Shown piece after piece: positions 32,339-46,500 of a stretch of DNA of 64,000 nucleotides. The notes under the pieces are model-generated. The model saw nothing but the letters and a program-made list of their open reading frames with translations. It was not told the DNA's origin and searched no databases. The stretch is taken from assembly GCA_037833965.1 (NCBI GenBank), contig AP031352.1, positions 23,354,501 to 23,418,500 of the forward strand, in the 5' to 3' direction. This DNA comes from Marchantia polymorpha subsp. ruderalis (Eukaryota > Streptophyta > Marchantiopsida > Marchantiales > Marchantiaceae). The translations under genes were made by a program, and so were the position numbers. Each line of letters opens with the position of its first letter. Within the stretch, counting starts at the first letter, position 1.

Positions 32339-35300
32339 ATGGCCGTTCCAGAGGAAGAAACCGGGTTTCTACTGAAGTGCACAGACGAGGCTGTCAACAT
32401 TGTACAATCTCTCGTGACGCTTCTGAGTGTGTCCTATGAATCGGGAATCGGTTCGAATGGAGTTGCGTCCAACAGGATGACAGGAGGATTGAACGCTGAA
32501 GCTCTTGAAGATCTGTACAGACTAGCGAATGAGCTTCTGGCGACATTGTGGCCGTGCGAGAAGAGATATGTCGCTGTGATCGGTCCCACCGGATGTGGGA
32601 AGTCCACACTGCTGGTAAATTTACTTGAACTCTCAGTTTTCACAGAAATTCGAACTTAGTCTCAGTAGCGGCAGCGACAGCTGACAGTTCCTATCTCTCT
32701 ACTACTCTTTCGTTTCTGTCAAGCTTGACCCGAGACGCTTGTGTTTCTACTTGATCGACAATCAGCTGCCTGTTACAAACTGTAGGGTTTTAGGTTTTTG
32801 ACCTTAAACCCACTGTAAATCCACAGGACCCGAGAGCTTATCTTACCACGATTTAGGGTTTGTGTGCTGTCTAGGCTAATGTGTACTTTGAAGTACTTGT
32901 ATCACTGTTTGGAAGAATGTATTGTATGGAAAATGTGAGGAGATTTTCACTGTAGGCTGTATGACTAATCTGATCGAGGTACGTAAAACTTGGGAAATTT
33001 ATAAACTTTCGGCTCGTCTTGAATGATATGTGTGCGATCTATTTATGTGCCACTTTTCGAGAGACTAGGGTCAGATCTCGTTACGTCAAGATTTTTTTTT
33101 ACGTTGGTGGAGGGCAAGCTTGACATCCACGTTGAACTAAGTTTAGAAGAGCAGATCTCATCTGCTCCCCTCTTCACACCCATATATTCTGATGTCGAAA
33201 GCACAATCACAAGCGAGCGACGTTAGTAAGACTTGGCTTTGGGATTTTGCTGAGTATACCATTTCAAGTCATGATCTTCCAGTCGGAGTATCCAGTGTTT
33301 CCTGTTATGCATAAAAGCATGCCATTGGTTGATTATCTTCACTCTTGAACCAGACTTAGCGAAGGGTTTAGCCCTTGAATCTAGCCATAAACTGCATCAT
33401 TTGACATTACTTGGTAAAGAATTGTGCACACTGCTCCACAAATACCTATGGTTCATAATCTCGATCCGACATAATGCTTACCTGGAAAGCAGTCGCATTG
33501 AACGTTGAAATCAAGATAGTTCAGAGGCTCCTATAAGTCAGTGAGGAGCTGTGGTGTGCTGATGCGCACCGCTTCAAATGTTTTGATAAGTCCTCTATCC
33601 CTGTACGCTGTTGTCTTTGCGCGTATGACTTCATATGCAGTTCGTGTTTCCTATTGTTCTCTTTCAACACCATGTCTTTTGCTTCTTGTTCAAATACTTG
33701 ATGTCCGTTTTATGCACGTAAGTCTCGCTTGGTTTTGTTGTGCGTTTCCACTACATTTCTGCGTAGTGCATGTGATAACCTTATGGTCCTTGCACGTGTT
33801 ACTCTTGTTACTTACTATCCTTAAGATTATGTGATTGTTTCTGCTGAAGCCTGAGTTGGGTTTATTCCCAGCCGTTTTGGAAATATGGTTGACGGTCTTC
33901 TGACTTAAATTTCTTCTGCACAGAACCTTCTTGCTCTAATGACCTGTAAAGCAGGAGAAGAATACCAACAGGGGCTCAAACTGGATGAGAGCAGAGCCGT
34001 TCTAAGAGATACTGTCCTGGAGCATGGAGGAGGACTAGAAGGTGTTAATCATGACGATGAGGTTCAGTTGGACGTGAACGAGGATAGTCAGGAGGATCCA
34101 AGCTCGACATCAGTGGGTTCGCAATCAGAGAACACTGTTCACCTGCATAACGTTGATCTTGAGGCCGAGAAGGAAGCTATGTGTGGTCTGTTGGGAATAT
34201 GTTGTGCTCGAGACAAAGCTGCATATTTCTCGAAACATTTAGCGTTTTATGACAGGTACCCATTTCTTCTTCAGAACGGGAGGATGGGAGATGCGGGCAC
34301 TACTAAAGTCATGGCGGTGCAGTGGGGACCGAAGTTCGTAGCCCGGATTCAGTGGGTTCCGAAAAGAAAGCTGAGAAAGCGCTGGCGAGAGCTTCGATTG
34401 TTCCTTGATAAACAACAACCCTCAGAACCTGTTGATAGGAATACTCCTCAAGACTCTTCGGTTGCGAAGCTAAAAGAGCACAAGGAACTGTGGCAATCCA
34501 TGCTGAGAATAGTAGAACATCCCTTGGATTCAGATCAACTGCCCACGCCAACCGAGGAGCTTATAGAAGGTGTACTTAAGAAGCTTGCAAAACGAGTTTC
34601 ACTCGGAAACAAAGAAGTCATTGAAGCGAACCCATCACAGGGGTACCTATCTTCTGTAGCCTCCGCTCTGGACAATATCTGAATGCCCTGTATGAATATC
34701 ACAGTTTTAGATCTTGTCTTTTATTGGAGACACCCAAAAGGAAGGCAAAGGGTTTTATCAGCTATGTATTCTCACGTCAGAGTTTATAGAGAAGATGAAT
34801 TTTCGTGAAGAGTCGTACTCAGTGGCATGTTCCTGCCATCAGCATGTACGTTCAGAGGTCAGAACGAAATTGAGTAGGAAAGTTATTCACCTTACGTGTA
34901 AATTGCACTGATAAAACTTTTTCCTCTTGTGCAGATGTGTTGTGGATAGGCTCTATGTCAGAGATGCCATACGCAGAAGATTATCTGAAGAAAATCTGGG
35001 CTTGCTTTTGGAGGACTTGGTCATTGAGGCTCCGATTCCGTCCTCTGAAGGTGGGATCAGCCTCTTGGATGTTCCTGGGACCAATGATCCACGCCTCTTG
35101 CATCAAAGTGAGACAAGGGATGCCATTGACCGGACGACTTTGATACTTTTGATTCTAGACAAAAATGTTCTGGATGCTGGCACAGAGAAGGTCCTCGAAG
35201 AAAGCCCTGTTTTGGAGCGACTGCTCCTTGATACTTCTGAGCGTTGCAATCTTGTGGTGGTAGGGATTGCAGAGAAGCGATGCACGGGTAGTAACTCAGC

Positions 35301-38300
35301 ATCCGAGATCGTGGCAGGTTTTGATTGTAAGCAAGATTTGAAAAGAGCTCTTAAGAAGGTATTCTTGAAAAAAACAAGAAACCTTCTGAAATCCCGGCGC
35401 TTGACCTCTACAGAGGCCACTGCCAGACTCCGCAGCATATTTGAAGATAACCGCTTTCACGTCCTCCCGGTGCTGCCACTCCTATGTGCCTCCCTACATT
35501 TGAGTGCTCATAACCCCGTACTACATAATCAATATTGTGAAACTCCTAGAGAGGCGACATGTCCTCTGATAATGAGTGAGGAACAAAGAATGAAGATGTG
35601 CATGCTGACAAACATTCCGCAACTTCTGGAGATGATTCAATCAGTCAGAGTCCCATCAAGCCGTGTCAAGCTGAAGTCTAATCTGGAATCTACACTTTCA
35701 ACGCTGAAGATGTATTTACACGAGTCAACGGTAAACTGTTTCGAGTATCTTTTCCAAGTTCCAGATTCCACGAACATGCCAGCAGGCCATGCACCCTAGA
35801 CATAGTCCGGGGTGGTATGTTGGACGGTAGTAATGTGACATTTTGTTGTAGACTGTAGAATTTGTTAGAATGTAGCGTGTGTTTGTATTGCCCATGTACA
35901 ATCTCTGATGTTGTTCAATCGTTGTGAATACAATTTATCCTGGCTGCAGTACGATGAATCCATGCTGAAGTTCTTCGACAGAGAGATAAAGCATGGTCTC
36001 CGCATGGCAAAGGATACTATTGCGATTGAGACCTTCCTTCCAGAAAATTCCATTGACGTTGACTGCATACGGGATACGCTTTCTTCCTACTCACAGCAGT
36101 GTATCCTATCTCCGGAGGATCTAAAGTACTTGCGACTGAAGGTTGAAGGTCCCGATTCTCTCAAAGTCACGAACACCGCCGTCAACCAGGATCTACCACC
36201 AGTCCTGATGCGTGGTTTCAGACCAGAAGCTATTGGTGGTATTGCAAGAGAAATGCTGCAGCCAACTGAGGAGAAAGCCTCAAGTTTTGTTCATGCCGTC
36301 TACCAGCATCTGATTGTCAAGATGAATGGGAACGAGGCATGGAGAGATAATCATCTTGACCAGGTATATTACGCATCTTACAATGCTTGCTTCATCTATA
36401 GACATCTATAAACTGTATCTGTATTATGTTTAGCTTTCATGGGAAAACCTTGTGAAGATTTTACGTGCAATGACTTGTAGTTGAAGTGAGAGAATATAAA
36501 CGTTTCGATGATGGCTATGAATGCAGGTTAGTGTGGAATGTTTGGGAGAATGTGTAGTTCTACTTCGAGACGTTCAAACTCAATGGCAGCATACATTGGA
36601 ACGAACTCTTGCCAGATATACTTGCGGTGGATCGACTGGTGGCTTGCAGAAACACATCCGTACAGCTTTAAGAAAAGCTTATGATACAACTTTCAAAACA
36701 GCAATGTTAGAAATGCGGAAACGTAGGAGTAAAAAAGCCTCTACTGACGAGCTCCTGACTTTCTTGCAAAACTTCGGGTTTGGAGAGGAAGTGAAGAATG
36801 TTGCTATTTCTGAGATAGAAAAGCATGTGCATATCTTTTGGGATGCACTAATTGAGGCCATTACGAAGACTGTCTCCAAGCTGTGGTCAGATTGGATTAG
36901 CCAGCTTCGTCAGCTGAGGAAAAGCATCAAGCAAGCTTTAGACGTGGATGTCCAAAATGACAGCAACACAGTTTCTAGCGACCTTGCTGATCACAGCTTG
37001 AGAACCTCTCTACGGAGTAAAATTTCACAGCTGGAACAGTTGGTGCGGCGACTAGAAGGTGAGACACCGTTGCCAGGATATTCAGAAGTCAATTATGGGT
37101 ACGGTCTACTTCAAAATCATCCCTCGTATGAGAAGGACCTGCTGAACGTTGCCTCTGAACAAAAATCGAAGATTCTGAACGATAGCAAACCGAGGACCCC
37201 CGTTGGAGAATCCTGTCATAAGAGCGAACCGAATATTGTAATCGGGAATTCATGTCAGAATAGCAAACCAAGGATCATCATCGAGGATTCAAATCAGGAT
37301 GAGCCACCAGGTAACGTCGTCGCACTCTTGCCCCTGTCGTTTCTTGCAATGTTCTCTCTTTTTCCTCATATGCAACGTAGATGTAAAAATATCTAATTTT
37401 TAGTAAGACTTTCCAAGATATAAATGCGTTGATTGTAATGAAGTCATGATAATACTATGAGCCATAAATGCTTGAAAACTGATGTATATAAAGAGGATAA
37501 CGTAATGAGATTGACCTGAGCCTTATTCATCAGCTTTGAAGTGTCTCTGTCATTTGTGGCTCATATTATTTTGTAACATCTGAGATCCAACTTGGTAGCG
37601 TATAACTACTGAGCCCCAAACCCTGACTCCCAAATCATATCCAATGAAGGTGAGAAGCACACGTTTGAAATTGTACATGTAGGATTTTGTGCCACTCTTT
37701 TTCCATCAATAATTCCTAGATGTAAATGGGATGGCCACCTTTATAACATTAACAGAGGTCATCGTCACTTGGTATGTAGTAAATCAGTCTGTAGATCTCA
37801 GCCCTTAGACGTCCAACTATCATGTTTAGACACATTTGATGTCAATTGCACTTTAGATGGATATATTTAGTAGTTTCGACTGCAAAACCTTCCATGGTAG
37901 GAGAGCACTCTCTGTATCATACCTTGAATTGAACTCAATACGAAACACAAGAGTTCATAAATCTGAAATGCGGAAATGCCATCCCGGACAAATTATGAGA
38001 AGAAGAGGCAGTAGGTCCCAGACGAGCCTGAGATATTTGGACGGAGAAATAATCTTTTAAAACTTAGAATGAAACTGTGAATTCATGTATGTGCCGGTTC
38101 AATCTTTGGCCAGAAATGACACTATTTCTTTTTTTCGCTGGCGTGACTACAAGCCTGGCGTAGATGATGTTTTTGTATTCTATACCGTTAGCATACTCTT
38201 CTCAACATCAGTATACCATACTTCAGCAAGTAGTTTCAAGTGCTATGTCATTGTGCTGGTCGTTTTCACTCAAGTTACGTGTTTCACACTTATTAAGGGG

Positions 38301-39019
38301 AAGCATTTGCAAGTCTGCAACATACTCGACTAATCCCCCAAACGAAATTCCCTAATTCCTCTGTCCATGTACCGTGTCCCTGTACCGTGTCCCTGTATCG
38401 TGTCTGTTAAAACCTCGATCGATTCACGTCATATCTCTGTTCACGGTGCTTATATCCATACTAGTTCTCAACACCCGAGGGTTCTACTACTTTAATTAGT
38501 ACAGATAGTTACCTCTCTCAATCTACTTTAAGTTACAGTTTCTCAATTTTTTGTCCTCAAAGGGGTCAGTGTCTGTAGTCCTCTTCGTGAACGTGCCAGA
38601 CATATTACGCCCTTCAGGTACATCAAAACTTGTCCTAAAATTCTAAGATTCGGCCAACTTTCCTCGTCTAACTCGTCGGATGCCGGAATAATCCACCACC
38701 AGATCTTGGGGATGTTGCGTCAGCTATTATCAAAACTTCTCCGAAGCCAAAGCTAGCGAGAGTTGCGCCAGCGCCAACTTCCCTTGATTGCACTCAAGAG
38801 TGCATTCGACCTGGGACTTCGCCAACTTCGCGTCATCGCACTCCAGACAATCTGCGACCTAGCACTTCACTACCGTCACCGAACACTCCAAAGACAAAGT
38901 TAGGCGGACCGAAACGCTTGCCAACTCGAGGAGTTATAACACTTCCTGAACACGAAGCTCACAATCTTCACATGGAGGTACACGGAGACCGGAAAGGCAA
39001 ACGACGACGGTATAGGTGA
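32339..39019 (+). CDS. Nuclear GTPase SLIP-GC-like, dynamin-superfamily protein (6 exons)
   Basis: I reconstruct six exons: 32339-32614, 33924-34642, 34935-35730, 35950-36363, 36527-37310 and 38703-39019. All introns are GT-AG with compatible phases, giving 1101 residues. Exon 1 ends just after the P-loop GPTGCGKST (residues 82-90). A probable switch region is GDAGTTK in exon 2. G3 is DVPGTND (377-383). The expected G4 [N/T]KxD is not present; the aligned place reads VVVGIAEKRCTG. The long helical C-terminal half has short coiled-coil segments, and the last exon is Pro/Ser/Lys-rich and ends KGKRRRYR, a likely nuclear localisation signal. Architecture and motifs match the SLIP-GC (NUGGC) group of large GTPases. 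The role in plants is unknown. If exon 5 is not spliced, the frame would instead end at 37396 (1024 residues). Confidence 0.78.
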
Positions 39020-40203
39020 TGACTGGCTACCGTGACAATACCTGTACGTCGCTCTAATCGCATATTCATATTTCGGCCTAGTTTTCCTGATTGTGTCTTC
39101 AAGCGTTGTGTCGACGATGTCTGCACCTACATTACTATGGAACTAACCAGTTTACTGTACTAGTGCTGCATCAGGTGTACCGCGTGCTCGGATTCTTCCA
39201 ACTATGAGGTCCAGATTGCAACACTCAATTGACACTATACTTGATACAATTGCATGATCCTACTTCAAGGTAGATACGGAAAGATGTCTTTTATTGAATT
39301 TGATCCCGAATTTAGAGAATGTGACAAACTACAAGAGTGCATTACAAATGTATACATTACGCACTGACGAGCTGCATTACTTATCATTTAAAATTCAATT
39401 TTTGCTCGGCAATCTGATACATGACTTATTGATGCTAAGTTGGTTGCAGACTTTTGAGTCTGAGTGCATTGCAAATACGAATTGTATACTCAACCCGAAG
39501 TCCACTCGTGCATTAAGTAGTAATGCCTACTTTAGCCCGATATATACTCAAAAATATTCTATATCCGATATATATTTTGGATGCATCCAAGATTACTTCT
39601 TTTACTGTTCTATACATGTAGTCCACGTCGCTATTCACAACTTCAGACCCAAAGCACGGGCTACAAAATGAGACAAAAATAGTAAAGAAAGCAAAAGGCA
39701 GAACTGTAGAGGAACCACCCAACATCAAACACGCGAGAGCACAGTACAACAGTAGCACACGTTCAGTGCAAACGCTACAGCCTATTGCAATCCACCTGAA
39801 AACACGTACCTTGTCTTCCAATATTTCCATGGCCGCTAGCACTGTGAACTGTTCGTAAACAGAGTTAGCCTGCTTATCAGGAGCCCATTCTGGGCAAATT
39901 GCCAATTCCATCCACAACGAGCCCAGGCACCATACAAATCACCACCGACTGAAATTGCTTGGAACGCATGATCGGGAAGCATGCACCGTCGGGAAACACT
40001 AAATACCTCACATAAAAATGTAAACAGTAAAATACTGTTTATATTTTTACGAAAGCACTTCTAGTCAACCGCCGAGCTGCTTAATTTACAAAATTGACGG
40101 CATGATGTGCCAAGATAAATAGGAGCAACTCTGTTTCATGTTAACTTTCTCTCCAATTACTAAACTTAGAGCCGGACCAGATCCTTTTCATCTCTTACGT
40201 TCG
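39020..40203. other. Convergent intergenic region between the GTPase and RRP8 genes
   Basis: About 1.2 kb presumably holds the two facing 3' UTRs. Short frames on both strands have no family resemblance. No repeat or RNA gene was recognised. Confidence 0.5.
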
Positions 40204-43200
40204 TCATCTCCGTTTGTATATACATGGTTTCAACTCTGGCCAGTTAATTTTCCGCTTTGCGTCGTGCTTGTATCCCTTCACAACAAAATCCGCCAAGAAA
40301 TCAGCCTAGACGTATACTATATGCTACAGCCTATAACTCTGGTAACAACACCGAAAGGGAGCAGTCTAAAGTCATGTGTGTCATGTGCTTTCTAGCCTTT
40401 TACTTCGCGTAAAACCGAACCCCGAACCCCACAAATAGCTTGCAGCCAGTAGCTCACCTCTTTCTGGAAGTAAAACATATGAAACATCTTATTACTGCTA
40501 TCCTGCAACTCATAACACGGTTCAAGAGATTTCAGTAGAATCCAACACATCACCGCCATCAAATCATGCGGCTAGTAACTAAATATAGCAGTAGAATGAT
40601 ATTCGATACACGACATAAGTCTAAAATTCCGCCACCAGAGGTCGAAATGAGACATCACATATATGAAGAGTCCTCGGGTTGGAAGCATGCAGCTACCTGA
40701 GAATCAAGAGCAAATCCAAAAGACTTGAGGGCAGAGATGAATGCTTGAGGGCCAGCACCACCATTGCCCGCATCGAGACGACTTTTGACTTCTGCAACTA
40801 CCATCCAGCCCCTGCATAATCCCCGATTTCTCAGTTGCTTCTACAAATCCTGGTGATCAACGTCAGTCCTGCTCCAGTAGGACTCAAAACCTGACATCCT
40901 CCTATAAGTCGTTTGCAACATGGAGAACGAAAATCATAGCAAAAAAGCCGTTCCCATTTATATCAAAGACAAATCGGGATGAGAAATAAAAACTTGTGCG
41001 ATACCTGGATTTCAAGACACGATGCGCTTCTTCTATGAACTTTGGATAATCTGTTCCCATCAAAGACAGGCAAAACACAGCAACATCAATGGATGAAGTC
41101 TCCAACGGCGTCTGCAGATGACAAGGGAAAAGCCATCAAATTTCGAACCAGGACGGACAACTCACATGATGCGACAATGCCGCAACGACAAACATCGTAG
41201 CAAGCGTACTGTTTGGCCAAGATTCGCGGAACGCTCTTAACAAGATTTTAGCTTTCTGAAGTAAAATATAACCTTCGCCATATTGCAAGCAATCACCGCA
41301 GGGTCCGAGGATACAAGGTCCAGGGAAAACACTTTATTTGGAACACTTTTGGCCAATCTGGCATCACCTGCACCGACCAGGCATGTTTACTCTCAGTGAG
41401 ACAGTTCCAAAATGGACTCAGTGGGCTTATATGCAAACAGTTTGAGATATAGGGGCCGAAAAGTATGTATATACGAACTTAGATTTAGTGTGGAACGACG
41501 AGAATAACGCAGTAAAACGAAAATAAGGCAATATAACTGTGAATCAACCGCTCCTACTTACTTAGCCACCCCGTATATCATTATTCACTTAAAACACCTT
41601 AGTGATGAACACATAGGCCAATTTATATACCCATACAGTTAAACACTCTCGCAGATTGAACTGATTTCGCAGTTACTGCCACACAAATTTCTTGACACGA
41701 AAATTAACCACTATTAAATCTCGTGTCAAAAACTGTGTGTGGCGCTAACTGCGATTGCTTGAGTCCTTTGAACTCGGCCACGTATCCAACGAAACAGTTA
41801 GAACATACTTTGATTTCTTGTAATCCCACACATGTTTCGATAAGAGTGATATCAAATATAGCGTTAGGTCAAAGAAAGTTTACCGCAACCAAAATCGGCT
41901 ACTACTAGGTTGGGACTACGGGCCTTCAGCCAAGTTGTCACCGCGGTTACAGGTAACACGGGCCATTTTGCCATCTGCTCCTGGTATCCTGTATGATACT
42001 GTTCACATATATAACAAAGATCAAGCGAAATTTCAGCCACGAATTCGATTTCCACCTACCACTGTCAACAAATAACTTGAGCTATCTCACACCTGCCGTC
42101 GTTGGTAATTGTACGCGTTCGACTTTGAGAGACGTAATTCTTTGCTTTGAACGTGCGTGCCTTAGGTTCCTAATTGGTGTTATCCAGGAAAAGCATTCAA
42201 ACTCAAGAATTAACTCCGATCATTACATGGTTTGTCATTCCTTGTAAGAGGCAGGCAAAGAAACTCAAGATACCAAATTTATTACAAGCACTTTACCGGC
42301 TTACCAGATCAAAAGCAGCTGGATCCTGTTGGAAAAGCTCAAACGCTTCATCACCACTGAAACATAATACAGTGCACATACAAAAATAATAAGTGAAGGC
42401 TGTACAACTATCAGGAGCTCTTAACTTGACGGTTCTTGAATTGAACTACAGAAATATGCTTGGGCAACAGAGTATACCATCGGAAAAGATGTGTTTTGAG
42501 ATATTGGCAACTCCAATTTCCTTTAGTTTAGTTTGTATGACCATCTCTTGCCAATCAAATTGCGTATAAATTAGGCAGGCTCTCTTTACCTACATTAGCA
42601 TGAGTTCTCAACTCAGTGTAAGAAGACGAAACTCTGTTATTCACTTCGATTGGGACAAGCTTGACCATACGTACTTGCAGGTGTAGAGTGACTCATTTAA
42701 CATTCGAAATCGGCTTCCAGTTAGCCTTGCACGGGCCTGCTCGATCACAACAAGCAGAATTGACTCAGGACTGTCTTGGCCAGAAAATTTTCCCCAGAAG
42801 ATTTCACTATTTTCTAAAACCACAGCGAAGTTCACGATACGAAGAACAGGCTTTCGAGCGCACTCACCTTATCAAGAAAGGTAACGGGTTTGGGCCCCAA
42901 ATGCGAGACCTCCATGGCTAGTTCGGCTTGCTCAAGAACAGGAATTTCTCCCTCGGATTTGGCTTTGGACCCTTTTGATTTCGACTTGGGCTTTTTAGAC
43001 GCGGATTTCTTGGACTCAAACAAGGCCAAGGACTGCTGGAGCCTTTCATCATCAGAAGCGTCTCGGACATCATCCAATTTCCCTTTCTTCTTGGGCTTTC
43101 GACGCTCGGAATCGGGGCCTCCTCCACTCACAACACTCGGAGCGCCATTCGCATCATTGAATGACGCACGGCGACGCCGTCCGGCACCAGCTCGATTGCC

Positions 43201-43344
43201 TCGCTTCGGTTTCCTCACTCGCCCAGCCTTGACGCCACTCAATGTGCTCTTCTCGGCGGCGCCGGCGGCAATCTGCTCGCGTCCACCGCTCGAGCCTTTC
43301 TTCCTGCTCTTGATTCTCCCCTCGCTCTTGCGATCCGCATCCAT
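40204..43344 (-). CDS. RRP8: RRP8-like rRNA methyltransferase (9 exons)
   Basis: RRP8 (nucleomethylin family) is a nucleolar S-adenosylmethionine-dependent enzyme that makes m1A in large-subunit rRNA and supports early pre-rRNA processing. Minus-strand exons are 43344-42868, 42736-42675, 42356-42305, 41998-41884, 41367-41273, 41111-41005, 40811-40697, 40502-40458 and 40266-40204. All joins are GT-AG with matching phases, giving 376 residues. Exon 1 (159 codons) is a Lys/Arg/Ser-rich nucleolar-targeting tail. The catalytic part shows [31 protein letters not shown], the SAM-binding [32 protein letters not shown] and [11 protein letters not shown], and it ends [12 protein letters not shown], the usual family C-terminus. 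The last exon may start 9 bases earlier (40275). The signature order is complete, so I consider the gene functional. Confidence 0.93.
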
Positions 43345-43560
43345 TGCCGCTCTGATCGATCGATCGATCGAGCTCCCTTCCGGACCGACAATCGCCCGTC
43401 AACTCTCCGATCTCTGCAGTACCAGCCCTAAAATTCCTTCTCCCCCTTTGGAAAACAAACACGAGCACGAGTGCGAGCGGTTCGTTCGTACCGCTGCGAC
43501 GACGCAGTTTGTTGCCTAATTCTCAACATTCGGATCCTGTTTCGATAATTCCGTGAATCT
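43345..43560 (-). promoter_or_regulatory. Upstream flank of RRP8
   Basis: This short GC-richer island precedes the RRP8 start codon and holds a small GATC tetranucleotide run at about 43354-43371. Beyond it, composition drops directly into AT-rich DNA, so the promoter is probably compact. Confidence 0.45.
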
Positions 43561-46500
43561 TTGGTCTTAACTTTTTCCAACCATTGGAATCCATGCAATT
43601 GGAGAAGAGGATTTATAGATTCTGTTTCTAGCCTTCAATTTCAATGTGGTCTATAATATAGGGATTGTCGCCCGAGATACACACAGACGCTGTACTTGTT
43701 ATGTTTGCCATCTCTCATTAGATTTCTGTTGATTAGAATAACATACACAATGATTATAATTTTAAGAGAGATGCATATGATGAAAGATATTACATGAAGG
43801 TAGATCAATAAATATCTAACGAAAAAGTTTAGCGTATAATCCAACCACCACAATCCACCAAAATTAGTCAACCAAGCATATCATTGAATATGATATCTTT
43901 AATTAGATACTTGCATAAGCAAAAATATATGCAACAATTATTGCATATTTAGCACCATTGTTGATGTGTTGTGAAAGAATTATATGTTCTAATGACATTT
44001 TCATATCAAATCCAAACATTACATATTTATCTCTCTTATCAGCATACATGTCTCTTAATTCCAATCTTCAGCACTTGTTGGATTTTGACATCTTATGTTA
44101 CATCGATATATCATGTGAATATATCAATGTAGCTAAAGTAAGTAGATTAGTATATTTTGTATTTTAATGAAACTAGAGTGGAAACATGTGCAAAAGACAA
44201 TATTCAAAGTAAAATGTGCTTCAATATGGAGCTTGAGAGACTTCTGAAAATCATGTGGATATGGAAGGTGACAAATATATATTTTAAACTCTCACCTCAA
44301 AAAAACTAAAAATACCAATTCCATTTATAAATCCATCAATAATCCATCGATCAATAAAAGATAATTGCTTTCTTGTTGTTGATGTTGATATGTACGAATG
44401 AATTTCATTAACAATGAGAAGGTTGGCAATATGTAAAATATATGAAAAATACCTTCATGATTTGAGAAAAGTCATGATGTACTTACATTCACCAAGATTC
44501 AAGTGGCCTTATAGTTATCAAACAAGAAAGTTTTCCCTCACTCACAATGTGGAAGAAATAAAAGCTTTGTTAAAGACATGTAGTATGTGGATCTTTTTGA
44601 AACCTCATTGACATGACACTGCAAATTAGGCAAATGTCTATCGTGCATATTTTCAAGTAAAGTAAATTAGACACAAATTTGAGATAGATTAAATTACTTG
44701 ATGTAATCTCATTGTAACACAAACTGCTTATTGGAACCATCAAGTTTTGTATTACCCGTTGAGATTTCATCTACAACATGTATCATCCATATTCCAATAT
44801 CAAGCTACAATGCAAGCAGTTACGATTGGTCTTCGTCGTGGACAGTGGGGACAAGCTTCATAAGGCAGATGCTTGTAACACGAGCTGCATTGCATGTTGC
44901 AGAAGGAGGAGCTTTGAAGGAGCGATGCTAGTGTTTGTCAACAAACAACATCTGTCCGAGATCCATGAAAAGATGCAAGGAGTTTGATGACGCGGTGTAT
45001 CTCGCGGACTTGCACGAGAAGAGGTCTTGCAATTTCAGGAAAGAGTCTGCTGTGACGGAAGAGGTATTAGAATAGTTGTTCATCATTCTCACGAACAGAT
45101 CCATCAAGTCATGATGATTTCTTCTCCCTTTGCCGATTGTATGTTTTTGCTTCTCACCAAAGATAAGATAATTATGTCGTAGTCTTACCTTTGGAATATG
45201 ATGACAATTCTGACTTGAACAATTAGAACGCTTCCATCTGTGGAGCAAATGCAATCTGTCGACCCATCTTCCCGTCCTCATAATTCTTTCATCTTTCCTT
45301 TGGACCTAGATTTTTTCTATACAGAAAATGTTATGACCACCTTTTCTTTCAGGAGCTTGTTAATCTCCAAAATTTGATGATTTGATTTGATCTCAACATG
45401 ATGATTTTTCACGCACTATAACATTCCTATTTCATTTGATAGATTGTATGTTCAAAAAAAAAAATTTGACTTCGTTGCGTTCATCTTGGAAGATGTAAAT
45501 GTATGCTCTTGTTCCTTGGCTGTGTGATTAAAAAACCAAAGATCTAAACCCAACCCTTTGACATGCTAATACTGTTAAACAAACTCGTGATCTTTGAACA
45601 TGAGATATAAACTCTTCATGAGCTTCAAAATTGAAGGTCTCATTCTACTTTGCTCTTGCAATGTCACTCAACTCTCACATTATAGCACATCGTATCATAT
45701 ATGTACAAGAACAACTTTTACAACTCGGTGAAAGTGTTTAGTTGATGATGTTCCATCAGCTAAATTTTTTTTGATGAATTCCAATAAGTAATTTGTTTGA
45801 CAATGTTATCCCATCTAAAGAACACTGTTGCAGTTGCGTAATTACACAACAATATGATCAATAATGTTTTTAGCTCTGTCAGACAATGCATCCATCAATT
45901 GGATACTCCAATTGAGAGAAAATTTGTCAAATAATTTACAAATGATTTCAAATTATGCCAAACTAGTATGAGATACTTAAAATGACATTGGAATGAGATG
46001 TAAATTGTAGAGGCTGCAAAATGAAACAAAAAAATATGGATATTGATGTAGGAGATATCCAAGCAGTTGAAAGTATTATGCCTAATCGAAAAAGCTCACA
46101 CCATGCGGAGAATATTAAAAATGATTTGAAAATTAACATTGCATTAGATGCTTACAAACGTAGTGATCTTTAAATCATTCATTCTATCAAAGTTGAAAAC
46201 CTTTGGAATTTCCTTGGTCGTCTGAAGCGCCAACACAATATGCAAGAGATTGTGTTGCAAGATGTGATATGTGTTATGAAGTCATCTCGATGTTAAAGTA
46301 AACCAACATACTTTTTCTAAGAGTTCATGATACTTTTGAGATGAATGCAAAAGTTTTGGAGTCAAAATGTAGTTCAAAGGTCTTGTTAATGATCATTTTT
46401 TGATGTTTTGCAACTATTTTGCACTCACCATCAAACACTATATAGAATTTGCATGTAAAAACAATAACTGGAATGATTTCAACATCTACCTAGAAAATCT

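Noticed and set aside
37311..37403. Alternative short terminal exon of the GTPase after a 70-bp intron (acceptor at 37380, stop at 37401-37403)
   Set aside because: The splice sites are plausible, but it adds only seven residues. The exon at 38703 gives a long, biased but open tail with a nuclear signal and is preferred.
44928..45281. 117-codon minus-strand frame in the AT-rich desert
   Set aside because: Its texture is protein-like, but no family is recognised and the surrounding frames are broken. At most it is a transposon relic.
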